A DNA stretch of 64,000 bases from Bacillota bacterium (GTDB taxonomy: Bacteria > Bacillota > Negativicutes > Sporomusales > Sporomusaceae), in NCBI GenBank assembly GCA_017889705.1, contig JAGGAB010000012.1:1-64000 (forward strand), given 5' to 3'. This document shows, piece by piece, positions 34,800 to 43,470 of the stretch. A program made the translations under genes and the position numbers. Every line of letters begins with the position of its first letter. Within the stretch, counting starts at the first letter, position 1. The notes under the pieces were generated by a model. That model saw only the letters and a program-made list of their open reading frames with translations, ran no database searches and was not told the origin of the DNA.

Positions 34800-36425
34800 A
34801 TGATGCGTTCACTATTTGCCGGTGTATCCGGTCTGAGAAATCACCAGACCCGGATGGATGTTATTGGCAATAACATTGCCAATGTTAATACCACCGGTTT
34901 TAAAGCAAGCCGCGTAAACTTTCAAGATATTTTGAGCCAAACGGTGCAAGGGGCGTCAGCTGCCCAGGGTAACCGCGGCGGTACTAACCCCAAACAAATT
35001 GGTCTTGGTATGGGTGTAGCCAGTATTGACACCATTTTTACTGATGGAAGCTATCAAACAACCGGTAAACAGACTGACCTGTCGGTTACCGGACAAGGCT
35101 TCTTTATTGTTGCTGACGGGGCTACCCAATATTATACACGTGCCGGTAACTTTGACTTTGATGCCGAAGGCAATTACTTAGTGCCTGGTACCGGCTTAAA
35201 AGTTCAGGGGTGGATGGCTGATGCCAACGGAGCAATTTCCACAACTGGGGATATTGGTAGTATCCAGGTACCTGTTGGAGCAACTATGCCAGCAAATGCC
35301 ACAACAACTATTGATTTTGTCAATAATTTAGCGGGAGATGCTGCAGTGGGCGCTAGTGCAAAGGTCTCATTCACAGCCTATGACAGCTTAGGTAACGCGC
35401 ATAAAGTCAACACAAACTTTATAAAAGTTGCTGATAATACCTGGGTATTTAATTCTGAGGTACCTGATGCCCTGGCTGCCCCGGCAATTACTAATACAAC
35501 TGGACAAGTAACCTTTACCAGTGATGGAAAGTTTTCTAGTGTTGGAGGACTTACTCCTACAACCACAACAGATTTTGATGTTAATATTACACAGTTGGAC
35601 TCAGACTCTAACTCCCAACATTCTGTTAATTCAGTGGTTTGGGATGCCGATTTAGTGCCGCATGTTATTACAACGACGTTTACCTGCACATCCACTAATA
35701 ATTGGAGTTATAAGGTTACTGAAGAGGGGACAACCAACTCTACCACAGGTACTGTAACGTGGGATGGCACAGATTATATTGCAACTCCTGCAAGTCCGGC
35801 GATTGACTTTGGATCTTCTACTGGTATCCCATTAAATATAACAGGACTAGCTGGAACTGCCCCGGCAGCAAAAGCTTTTACAGCACCATCCACAACTAAC
35901 CCCGCGCTTCCAGCACCTTCTGCAACAATGGGTGATCTTAGCTTTACACCAACCGGTGGGGCGAATCCAATGACGATTAAATACGATTTGTCGACACTTA
36001 CTCAATATGGCAACAACGGCACATCTACCATATTTTATTCTGGAAATGACGGATATGCGGCTGGCACATTAGATCTTGCCAAGCTGACAATTGACCAGAG
36101 CGGGGTTCTTATTGGTGGATTTACCAATGGTAAGTCGAAGAACCTGGCGCAACTGTCTTTAGCCGTATTTAATAATCCAGGTGGCTTAAACAAAGCTGGT
36201 TCAAATCTGTTTTCAACGACAACCAACTCCGGTGATCCCCAGATTGGTACTGCCGGTTCTGGTGGCCGAGGAACCTTCTCGGCAGGTACATTAGAAATGT
36301 CGAATGTTGATTTGGCGCAGCAATTCAGTGATATGATTATTACCCAGCGGGGTTTCCAGGCTAACTCCAAGATTATTACCACAACTGATGAAATGTTGGA
36401 TTTGTTAGCTAATCTGAAACGCTAA
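34800..36425 (+). CDS. flgE: flagellar hook protein FlgE
   Basis: 541 residues, GCAGGAGG upstream. Monomer of the hook. N-terminal RSLFAGVSGLRNHQTRMDVI, GNNIANVNTTGFKASRVNFQ and C-terminal LAQQFSDMIITQRGFQANSK, IITTTDEMLDLLANLK form the conserved core coils. The middle (about 140-430) holds the Thr/Ser-rich surface domains; with 541 residues it is longer than many FlgE (about 400), so it carries an extra surface domain. Confidence 0.96.
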   Translation: MMRSLFAGVSGLRNHQTRMDVIGNNIANVNTTGFKASRVNFQDILSQTVQGASAAQGNRGGTNPKQIGLGMGVASIDTIFTDGSYQTTGKQTDLSVTGQGFFIVADGATQYYTRAGNFDFDAEGNYLVPGTGLKVQGWMADANGAISTTGDIGSIQVPVGATMPANATTTIDFVNNLAGDAAVGASAKVSFTAYDSLGNAHKVNTNFIKVADNTWVFNSEVPDALAAPAITNTTGQVTFTSDGKFSSVGGLTPTTTTDFDVNITQLDSDSNSQHSVNSVVWDADLVPHVITTTFTCTSTNNWSYKVTEEGTTNSTTGTVTWDGTDYIATPASPAIDFGSSTGIPLNITGLAGTAPAAKAFTAPSTTNPALPAPSATMGDLSFTPTGGANPMTIKYDLSTLTQYGNNGTSTIFYSGNDGYAAGTLDLAKLTIDQSGVLIGGFTNGKSKNLAQLSLAVFNNPGGLNKAGSNLFSTTTNSGDPQIGTAGSGGRGTFSAGTLEMSNVDLAQQFSDMIITQRGFQANSKIITTTDEMLDLLANLKR

Positions 36426-36436
36426 TTGTTTGAATG

Positions 36437-36474
36437 GGTAGCGGGGGGGCTCCTCCCTTCCGCTACCTATTTTT
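36437..36474 (+). terminator. terminator-like hairpin inside the flagellar locus after flgE
   Basis: GGTAGCGG (36437-36444) pairs with CCGCTACC (36460-36467), extended inside by GGGG/CCTCCC pairing, followed by TATTTTT. It could reduce transcription past flgE or trim the 3' end of the abundant flgE message. Confidence 0.7.
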
Positions 36475-36510
36475 AAAAATGAGACTAAACCGTAAAAGGG
36501 GGTTTTTAGT

Positions 36511-36708
36511 ATGATAAAAGTTACCAAACTTAAATCACAAGACCGCGATTTTGTAATTAATGCCGAATTGATTGAGACCATAGAAGAGACACCTGACACT
36601 GTAATTACGCTAACCAGTGGCAAGAAAATTATTGTAGAAGAGTCTATGGATGAGATTGTGCGTATGGTAATGGATTATCGGCGGGCATTATTCAGAAACA
36701 TGCGGTAA
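36511..36708 (+). CDS. swrD: FlbD/SwrD family flagellar protein
   Basis: 65 residues, AAAGGGGG upstream. Motifs IKVTKLKSQDRDFVINAELI, ETIEETPDTVITLTSGKKII and EESMDEIVRMVMDYRR are the full FlbD (PF06289) domain. B. subtilis SwrD in the same place raises flagellar motor power. It is probably cytoplasmic. It is separated from fliL by 69 bases. Confidence 0.92.
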   Translation: MIKVTKLKSQDRDFVINAELIETIEETPDTVITLTSGKKIIVEESMDEIVRMVMDYRRALFRNMR

Positions 36709-36777
36709 GCATGAAATGCCTTGCGATTATCTCATAGAATAAGCAGTTAGACTACATTACATTAAGGAGGTGCGCCA

Positions 36778-37260
36778 GTGGCTGAAGAAGAAAAACCCAA
36801 AAAGATGTCGATGATGGTCATAATAGTTTTAATTGTGGCGGGCTTAATTCTGGCTGGTGGTATTTCGTATTTAATCGCAACCAGGGTTGTATCTGATCAA
36901 ACAGTTGTTGAGAAGAAGTCTTCGCAACACGAACCAGGGCAGTTTATTAAGTTAGGTGATGCCAAAGATGGATTAATTATTAATATTGGTGGTGTAAACA
37001 GCGGCCGTTACCTAAAAATTGGCGTTATTGTTGAGTTAAAACCAAGTAAAAATGCAGCATCTAAGGAAGGGAAAACGCTATCGCCCGAAGAAATAAAAAT
37101 ACTAGACACTGCTATTTATGTTTTGCGTTCACAAAAGGTTGAAGACTTTGACCCATCAAAGCAGGAGCAATTGAAAGAACTGCTGAAAAACGAAATTAAC
37201 TCTACACTTGGTGACGACAGAGTATATGACATCTATATTACCAACTTTGTTTTACAGTAG
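36778..37260 (+). CDS. fliL: flagellar basal-body-associated protein FliL
   Basis: 160 residues, GTG start with AAGGAGGTG upstream. A short Lys-rich cytoplasmic start, one membrane helix (about 10-32, MMVIIVLIVAGLILAGGISY) and an extracytoplasmic domain (LIINIGGVNSGRYLKIGVIV, ELKPS, VLRSQKVEDFDPSKQEQLKE, DIYITNFVLQ). FliL rings the stators and steadies torque. Confidence 0.94.
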   Translation: MAEEEKPKKMSMMVIIVLIVAGLILAGGISYLIATRVVSDQTVVEKKSSQHEPGQFIKLGDAKDGLIINIGGVNSGRYLKIGVIVELKPSKNAASKEGKTLSPEEIKILDTAIYVLRSQKVEDFDPSKQEQLKELLKNEINSTLGDDRVYDIYITNFVLQ

Positions 37261-37347
37261 CTTTGTGAGTAGTCTTCAAGTATAATGAAAATAGCAGATG
37301 GTTTATAAGGTTTTATTATTACTTTGCTGGTGAAAGGAGGGGGAGGA

Positions 37348-38352
37348 TTGGCAGGACCCGATGTTTTATCACAATCTGAAATTGACGAACTATTGTCAGC
37401 TTTATCTACCGGCGTTGTAACCGCTGAAGAGATAAAAACCGAGGAAAAGCAGCGTAAAATCAAAGTATATGATTTTAAACGCCCTGATAAGTTTTCTAAG
37501 GATCAAATTCGCACTATTTATATGATGCACGAGAACTTTGCGCGGTTGCTTAATACGTACCTGTCAGCGCATCTTCGGACACTCATTCATATTGATGTTG
37601 CCTCTGTTGACCAACTAACATATGAAGAGTTTATCCGGTCAATGCCAAACCCCAGTGTAATTAGTATTTTTCAGATGCGGCCACTCAAAGGCAATGCAAT
37701 ATTAGAGATAAATCCTAATATTGTTCTCGCAATTATTGATCGCTTATTTGGCGGGCCGGGTTTGCCACCGGCAAAACCACGCTCGTTGACCGATATAGAG
37801 GAAGCGATTATCCGGAAAGTAATTAATAAAGCCATGGATAGTTTGCAGGAAGCCTGGAAACAGGTTATGGCAATAGAGCCGCGCATGGAGGCACTAGAAA
37901 CTAATCCGCAATTTACGCAGATTGTACCACCGAATGATATGGTGGTGCTCATTACCCTACAGGCGAAGATTGGTCAGGCAGAAGGGTTAATGAATATCTG
38001 TATTCCTTATTTGGTGCTTGAACCAATAATGTCGAAGCTGACAACCACATTCTGGGTAGCTTCGGCAACTGCCAAACAGGATTCGCCGGAAACCCTGAAT
38101 ATATTAAAACGGAAACTTGAAAGAACTTTTATTCCGGTTGTTGTTGAACTTGGGCGGGCGACTGTTACTGTCCATGAACTTTTGGATCTGGGAGTTGGCG
38201 ATGTGTTGCAACTCGAAACCAAAGCTGAAAATGATTTGAGTATAATTATTGGGAACAGAGAGAAATTCAAGTGTAAACCGGGGCTTATTTCGAATAAAAA
38301 TGCAGTTCAAATAACCCAAGTAATTACCCAAGGAGATGATAATAATGAGTGA
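37348..38352 (+). CDS. fliM: flagellar motor switch protein FliM
   Basis: 334 residues from TTG 37348, after AAAGGAGGGGG; the longer frame from 37324 runs through the ribosome site. The N-terminal VLSQSEIDELLSALSTG is the CheY-binding segment. The CheC-like middle domain (about 40-225) and C-terminal SpoA domain (LGRATVTVHELLDLGVGDVL, VQITQV) follow. It forms the C-ring with FliG and FliY. The stop overlaps fliY by eight bases. Confidence 0.95.
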   Translation: MAGPDVLSQSEIDELLSALSTGVVTAEEIKTEEKQRKIKVYDFKRPDKFSKDQIRTIYMMHENFARLLNTYLSAHLRTLIHIDVASVDQLTYEEFIRSMPNPSVISIFQMRPLKGNAILEINPNIVLAIIDRLFGGPGLPPAKPRSLTDIEEAIIRKVINKAMDSLQEAWKQVMAIEPRMEALETNPQFTQIVPPNDMVVLITLQAKIGQAEGLMNICIPYLVLEPIMSKLTTTFWVASATAKQDSPETLNILKRKLERTFIPVVVELGRATVTVHELLDLGVGDVLQLETKAENDLSIIIGNREKFKCKPGLISNKNAVQITQVITQGDDNNE

Positions 38353-39463
38353 TGGATTCCTGTCCCAGGAAGAAATAGACGCTTTGCTAAGAGGCGAACC
38401 GGTTGCAGCCTCGCCATCTCCGGCTGGGCAAGATTTATCCGATATTGAAAAAGATGCTTTAGGTGAAATTGGCAATATTTCTATGGGTACTGCAGCCACT
38501 ACGCTGTCGGTACTGTTAGGAAGGCGAGTGTCAATCACTACCCCTAAGGTTTCGATTTCCACCTTAAATGAGATTAAACGTCAGTATCCATTGCCATATT
38601 TGGTTATTGAGGTGGGATATACAACAGGCTTGCTTGGTACCAATATTCTGGCGGTACGTGAACAAGATGCCTTGATTATTGCTGATTTGATGATGGGCGG
38701 AGACGGAACAAATCCTCCGTCAGAGCTTAATGAACTCTATATGAGTGCTGTTAGTGAATCTATGAATCAAATGATGGGTTCAACAGCAACTTCTATATCT
38801 ACTATGTTTAAGAAAAAAGTAGATATTGCTCCGCCGAAAGTTAATTTGCTCGATTTTGCTGTTGATCCTGAAATTGACAGCATTGTATCCGGGGATGATC
38901 CGTTAGTACGTGTGTCTTTCCGGATGGAAGTAGAAGATCTGATTGATAGTGAACTTATGCAGATATTACCTCTTAATGTTGCAAGAGAAATGGTTGAAAA
39001 TCTCTTGAATGCTGTGCAAAAGCCGGCAGCGGCTGAAGCAGCACCACAAGCGGCACCGCCTAAACCCGCGGCTGCGGCAGCACCGCAAGCGGCACCTGTA
39101 TATGCAGAAGCCATGCCGCAACCCAGAGCACAAACAGCACAAAATGTTGCTGTTCAGCCTGTGCAATTTGCTCCCTTAAAACCAGCTGGCATGCCTGGTG
39201 TTGACACTAATATTGGCCTTATTATGGATGTTCCGCTGCAGATTACAGTTGAACTTGGGCGAACCCGCAAATTAATTCGTGATATACTTGAATTAACACC
39301 TGGTTCTGTAGTCGAATTGGACAAACTTGCCGGCGAACCGGTAGATATTTTGGTTAATGGTAAATTAATCGCCAAGGGTGAAGTTGTTGTAATTGATGAG
39401 AATTTTGGTGTGCGGATTACCGACATAATTACTCCATTAGAGCGTGCTAGCCAACTTCAGTAG
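38345..39463 (+). CDS. fliY: flagellar switch phosphatase FliY
   Basis: 372 residues from ATG 38345 (AAGGAGATGAT upstream). It has the FliM-like start FLSQEEIDALLRGE and two CheC-type phosphatase centres (EKDALGEIGNISMGTAATTL and VSESMNQMMGSTATSI), so it should dephosphorylate CheY-P at the motor. An Ala/Pro-rich linker (about 220-280) leads to a FliN-like SpoA domain (LGRTRKLIRDILELTPGSVV, ELDKLAGEPVDILVNGKLIA). It replaces FliN, as in B. subtilis. Confidence 0.95.
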   Translation: MSDGFLSQEEIDALLRGEPVAASPSPAGQDLSDIEKDALGEIGNISMGTAATTLSVLLGRRVSITTPKVSISTLNEIKRQYPLPYLVIEVGYTTGLLGTNILAVREQDALIIADLMMGGDGTNPPSELNELYMSAVSESMNQMMGSTATSISTMFKKKVDIAPPKVNLLDFAVDPEIDSIVSGDDPLVRVSFRMEVEDLIDSELMQILPLNVAREMVENLLNAVQKPAAAEAAPQAAPPKPAAAAAPQAAPVYAEAMPQPRAQTAQNVAVQPVQFAPLKPAGMPGVDTNIGLIMDVPLQITVELGRTRKLIRDILELTPGSVVELDKLAGEPVDILVNGKLIAKGEVVVIDENFGVRITDIITPLERASQLQ

Positions 39464-39502
39464 TAATTCCAAATTTTATTTGAGATAGGGGAGATAAATT
39501 TA

Positions 39503-39865
39503 ATGGCCATTAGAGTTTTGATTGTGGATGATGCCGCTTTTATGCGAATGATGATTAAAGATATTTTATCCAAAAATGGGTATGAAATTGTTGGAGAAGC
39601 AGAAAATGGTCTCAAAGCGGTGGAAAAATGGCAGGAACTTAAGCCGGATCTGACCACCATGGATATTACCATGCCTGAAATGGATGGTATTACCGCAGTA
39701 AAAGAAATTAAGCAAATGGATCCTGGTGCCAAAATTATAATGTGCAGTGCAATGGGACAGCAAGCTATGGTTATTGAAGCAATTCAATCAGGTGCCCGCG
39801 ACTTTATTGTTAAGCCGTTCCAGCCTGATCGTGTTCTCGAAGCTGTTCGCAAAGCAGTGGGCTAA
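39503..39865 (+). CDS. cheY: chemotaxis response regulator CheY
   Basis: 120 residues, a single receiver domain: acidic pair at VDDAAFMRMMI, phospho-acceptor in TTMDITMPEMDG (Asp about 54), Thr/Ser switch in MCSAMGQQ and the invariant Lys in IVKPFQ. CheY-P binds FliM and FliY. It lies between fliY and fliO, as in B. subtilis. Confidence 0.97.
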   Translation: MAIRVLIVDDAAFMRMMIKDILSKNGYEIVGEAENGLKAVEKWQELKPDLTTMDITMPEMDGITAVKEIKQMDPGAKIIMCSAMGQQAMVIEAIQSGARDFIVKPFQPDRVLEAVRKAVG

Positions 39866-39884
39866 AGTAAGGTGAGTTAACTAG

Positions 39885-40457
39885 ATGTTTAATAATTTGC
39901 GCGTTGGCAGTAGTGTTTTAATTATGCTTGGCTTTTTATCCTTGGTTGCAGGGCAGGTATTAGCTGCTGCGGAAACGGGCGAATATTTAAAGTATCAGGA
40001 ACCTCAGCCAGCAACTTCCTCGTGGCTTGCAACTAGCGGGTATATTGTATCATTACTATTAACTTTTTTGTTGGTGCTTGGTCTGGCATATCTTACTTCG
40101 CGGTTTGTAGGCAAAAAAATGACTGGCGGTGCCGGTCTTGGAAACGGCAAGGTATATGCCACCTTGTCGCTGGGACCTAACCGCGCTGTATATGTAATAG
40201 AGATTGCAGGCAAATTTATGGTGCTGGGAGTTACTGAGCAGAATATTACGATGCTCACAGAAATTAGCTCTTTATCTGATATTGAACAGCTTAAAGCTAC
40301 GCAAAATTTCGGAATGCCTCCTGAACAATTTAGCAGTGTTTTTCATAAACAGCTTGGTCTGCTTAGGCAAATGCAGAGAAAATTTCCTTATAGCATCAGT
40401 TCAGACACTCCCGAATTTCCCGAGAAGGAGCATGAGACCGATAGTAGGAAGAGGTAA
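39885..40457 (+). CDS. fliO: flagellar export protein FliO (FliZ)
   Basis: 190 residues. A signal-like start (SVLIMLGFLSLVAGQVLAAA), a membrane helix at about 50-70 (GYIVSLLLTFLLVLGLAYLT) and the cytoplasmic FliO core (VYATLSLGPNRAVYVIEIAG, KFMVLGVTEQNITMLTEI). It helps assemble the FliP ring. Its length and the cleavable-type N-terminus match Firmicute FliZ/FliO. Confidence 0.9.
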   Translation: MFNNLRVGSSVLIMLGFLSLVAGQVLAAAETGEYLKYQEPQPATSSWLATSGYIVSLLLTFLLVLGLAYLTSRFVGKKMTGGAGLGNGKVYATLSLGPNRAVYVIEIAGKFMVLGVTEQNITMLTEISSLSDIEQLKATQNFGMPPEQFSSVFHKQLGLLRQMQRKFPYSISSDTPEFPEKEHETDSRKR

Positions 40458-40461
40458 TAGA

Positions 40462-41244
40462 GTGTCACAGTGGATTAACTACGCAAATACATGGAAATAT
40501 CATGTTCTAATTTCGACGATAATTATTGTTTTGGCTTTTCCTGTTATTGCCGGAGCAGCTCCATTAATTCCAATTCCCAATATTAATGTTGGGGTGGGAC
40601 AAGCAAATACTCCTCAGGATGTTGCGCTTAGCCTGCAAGTTCTGTTAATGTTAACGGTGCTTTCATTGGCACCGTCTATTTTGGTTATGATGACTTCTTT
40701 CACTCGTATTGTGATAGTGTTATCGTTTCTGCGCAGTGCTTTAGCAACACAAAATATGCCACCTAACCAGATTATTGTCGGGCTTTCTCTGTTTTTGACT
40801 TTTTATACTATGTCTCCTTATTTTGCGCAAATCAATCAAAATGCTTTGCAGCCCATGCTGGCCGGAACAATGGATCAGCAGACCGCAATGACCGAGGCAA
40901 TTAAACCCATGCGCGAATTTATGTTTAAACAAACTCGCGAGAACGATTTGGCGCTATTTGTAAATATGTCTGAGATGCCCCGGCCTAATGGACCGGAAGA
41001 TGTTCCGACCTCAGTACTGATTCCTTCGTTTATTATCAGTGAACTGAAAACTGCGTTTCAGATTGGATTTTTAATTTATATTCCTTTTATTGTTATTGAT
41101 ATGGTGGTTGCCAGTACCCTTATGGCTATGGGGATGATGATGCTGCCACCATCGATGATATCGTTACCATTTAAAGTTCTACTGTTTATACTGGTTGATG
41201 GCTGGCACTTAATTGTTCGGTCATTAGTCAGCAGCTTTATGTAA
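40462..41244 (+). CDS. fliP: flagellar export gate protein FliP
   Basis: 260 residues from GTG 40462, with GAAGAGG seven bases upstream; ATG 40432 is an alternative with the ribosome site too close. The signal peptide (about 16-38, ISTIIIVLAFPVIAGAAP) is typical. Membrane helices and the FliP motifs LLMLTVLSLAPSILVMMTSF, TRIVIVLSFLRSALATQ, VDMVVASTLMAMGMMMLPPS are present. It forms the five-fold core of the gate with FliQ and FliR. Confidence 0.95.
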   Translation: MSQWINYANTWKYHVLISTIIIVLAFPVIAGAAPLIPIPNINVGVGQANTPQDVALSLQVLLMLTVLSLAPSILVMMTSFTRIVIVLSFLRSALATQNMPPNQIIVGLSLFLTFYTMSPYFAQINQNALQPMLAGTMDQQTAMTEAIKPMREFMFKQTRENDLALFVNMSEMPRPNGPEDVPTSVLIPSFIISELKTAFQIGFLIYIPFIVIDMVVASTLMAMGMMMLPPSMISLPFKVLLFILVDGWHLIVRSLVSSFM

Positions 41245-41255
41245 GGAGGGCGCTT

Positions 41256-41525
41256 ATGTCTAATGATTTTGCTATTCAGATAGGTCGTGATGCCTTGGCA
41301 ATGGTCATGATGGTGTCGGCCCCTATGCTTATTTTGGGTTTGATTGTGGGTGTTGCAGTTAGCATATTTCAGGCGACAACACAAATACAGGAACAGTCAC
41401 TCGCGTTTATTCCCAAAATTATAGCGGTTTTTGTTGCTGTTCTTGTTTTTGGTCCTTGGATGTTGAGTATTATGATTGGCTACACCAGAGATATATATAT
41501 GAGTCTGCCTAATATGGTGCGGTAA
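41256..41525 (+). CDS. fliQ: flagellar export gate protein FliQ
   Basis: 89 residues, AAGGAGG upstream. Two hydrophobic helices (ALAMVMMVSAPMLILGLIVG; IIAVFVAVLVFGPWMLSIMI) are joined by VSIFQATTQIQEQSLAFIPK, the FliQ signature. It sits 11 bases after fliP. Confidence 0.96.
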   Translation: MSNDFAIQIGRDALAMVMMVSAPMLILGLIVGVAVSIFQATTQIQEQSLAFIPKIIAVFVAVLVFGPWMLSIMIGYTRDIYMSLPNMVR

Positions 41526-41569
41526 CGGGAAGCTGGGGTAGTTTCCTAATTAGATAGGTGGTAAGAAAA

Positions 41570-42358
41570 GTGGATCTTTACATGTTGCTGCAAAACCAGC
41601 TAGGTTTACTCCTGTTAATCTTTGCAAGAATAAGCGGTATTTTTTCATCAGCCCCGATTTTTGGTGCTCGTAATGTTCCAGTGATCGCTAAAGCGGGGTT
41701 GTCTTTATTAATGTCTTATATTTTGTTGCCGCTTTTAATGCAAACCAATCTTGCCATCCCAGATGCTTTGTTGGCCTATGTATTAGTGGCAATTATGGAA
41801 TTTTTAGTCGGCTTAATTATGGGGTATGCTTGTTCTTTTATCTTTTATGGAATCCAAATGGCAGGTGTTCTTTTAGATACACAAATTGGTTTTGGTATTG
41901 TTAATGTATTGGATCCACAGTTTGGTCAGCAGGTACCGCTTGTTGGTAATTTTAAATATATTTTGGCAATAATAGTCTTTTTAGCTAGCAACAGTCATCA
42001 TCTTTTTTTATCGGCTATTGTGTATAGTTTTAAAAGTATTCCTGTGACTCGGGGGATTTTTTCTCCGGAGCTTGCCAGCAATATTATCGTGGACATGGTT
42101 ACTTCAATCTTCGTCATTGCAATTAAGATTAGTTTGCCGGTGCTGGTAGCAATACTGCTTACAGATGTTGCTTTAGGTATTTTGGCTCGAACTATGCCGC
42201 AAATGAATATATTCATGGTTGGTATGCCTGGCAAGATCCTTGTCGGCATATTTATACTATCTTTGGCTTTGCCGTTTTATATTGCGTTTTTAGAGGTGAT
42301 TTTTGGTGAGGTTTTTCATAACATGTACCGCCTCTTGGAAAGCTTTGCTCCCAATTAG
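41570..42358 (+). CDS. fliR: flagellar export gate protein FliR
   Basis: 262 residues from GTG 41570, eight bases after ATAGGTGG; the GTG at 41558 lies within that site. Six or so membrane helices. Family motifs are LIFARISGIFSSAPIFGARN, VPVIAKAGLS, VLLDTQIGFGIVNVLDPQFG and ARTMPQMNIFMVGMPGKILV. The 3' end overlaps flhB by 53 bases, unusual for this locus. Confidence 0.94.
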   Translation: MDLYMLLQNQLGLLLLIFARISGIFSSAPIFGARNVPVIAKAGLSLLMSYILLPLLMQTNLAIPDALLAYVLVAIMEFLVGLIMGYACSFIFYGIQMAGVLLDTQIGFGIVNVLDPQFGQQVPLVGNFKYILAIIVFLASNSHHLFLSAIVYSFKSIPVTRGIFSPELASNIIVDMVTSIFVIAIKISLPVLVAILLTDVALGILARTMPQMNIFMVGMPGKILVGIFILSLALPFYIAFLEVIFGEVFHNMYRLLESFAPN

Positions 42359-43451
42359 AGAAAGTCGGTATAAGCTAAAGAATTTTGATTTACAATTGTT
42401 TAATGGTGAAAAGACAGAAGAAGCTACCCCTAAACGCAAAGAAGAAGCTAAGAAAAAGGGGCAGGTGGCCAAAAGCTCGGAGATTAGTTCTGCGTTTGTT
42501 ATTTTGGCTGGTTTTTACACCCTTAAATTGTTAGGCGTCAGTGTTTATACTGAACTGGCAAGTTATATGACAGCCTGCTTGTCTTCGTTAGCTACAGGCG
42601 ACTTAACAATTCATGCTGTACAGTTGTTGTTTTTCTCTGTAGGAATAGTGATAGTAAAAACAATTTTACCGCTTCTCTTAACTATCATGCTGATTTCAGT
42701 GCTTATTAATTTTATGCAGGTGGGCGTAATTTTTTCACCAAATGTTTTAATGCCTGATTTTGGTAAGATTAATCCTTTGTCTGGCTTCCAACGGTTATTT
42801 TCAAAAAGATCACTTGTTGAACTTGCCAAGGCTCTTTTTAAAGTAGGGATCATTGGCTATTTTGTTTACCGTTTCGCTGTCGTACAAACAAATGATATTC
42901 CAAAATTAATAAGTATGGACTTGCTAGATTCACTTAAGTTAACCGGGTCGTTGGTTCTCGATTTGGCTTTTCAAATTATTACAGTTATGATGATTTTGGC
43001 AATCTTTGACTATATGTACCAATGGTGGGATCATAATCAAAATCTAAAAATGTCCAAGCAAGAAATCAAAGAAGAAATGAAGCAAACTGAAGGTAATCCA
43101 CAAGTTAAAAGTAAAATTAGAGAAAAACAGCGGGCGATGGCTATGCGACGGATGATGCAGGAAATTCCGAAAGCCGATGTGGTCGTTACCAATCCTACGC
43201 ATTTGGCAATTGCCCTTAAATATGAGCAATCAATGGCAGCTCCGGTAGTTTTGGCAAAAGGTCAGGATTTTTTGGCTGAGCGTATCAAACAAGTGGCACG
43301 GGAAAACAAAGTAATCATCGTGGAGAATAAGCCGTTAGCCCGTGCATTATATCCTGTAGTAGATATCGGTGACATTATACCGGCAGAATTATACCAGGCG
43401 GTTGCTGAGGTTCTAGCTTATGTATATCGCTTAAAGAAACGATTGTCCTAA
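42306..43451 (+). CDS. flhB: flagellar export switch protein FlhB
   Basis: 381 residues from GTG 42306, six bases after GAGGTGA, inside the fliR 3' end. About 35 N-terminal residues precede the conserved EKTEEATPKRKEEAKKKGQV. Four membrane helices and the cytoplasmic domain with the self-cleaving NPTH motif (about 296-299, VVVTNPTHLAIALKYE) follow. Cleavage there switches export from hook to filament subunits under FliK control. Confidence 0.94.
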   Translation: MRFFITCTASWKALLPIRESRYKLKNFDLQLFNGEKTEEATPKRKEEAKKKGQVAKSSEISSAFVILAGFYTLKLLGVSVYTELASYMTACLSSLATGDLTIHAVQLLFFSVGIVIVKTILPLLLTIMLISVLINFMQVGVIFSPNVLMPDFGKINPLSGFQRLFSKRSLVELAKALFKVGIIGYFVYRFAVVQTNDIPKLISMDLLDSLKLTGSLVLDLAFQIITVMMILAIFDYMYQWWDHNQNLKMSKQEIKEEMKQTEGNPQVKSKIREKQRAMAMRRMMQEIPKADVVVTNPTHLAIALKYEQSMAAPVVLAKGQDFLAERIKQVARENKVIIVENKPLARALYPVVDIGDIIPAELYQAVAEVLAYVYRLKKRLS

Positions 43452-43470
43452 CAGAAGGAGAAAATAATAG

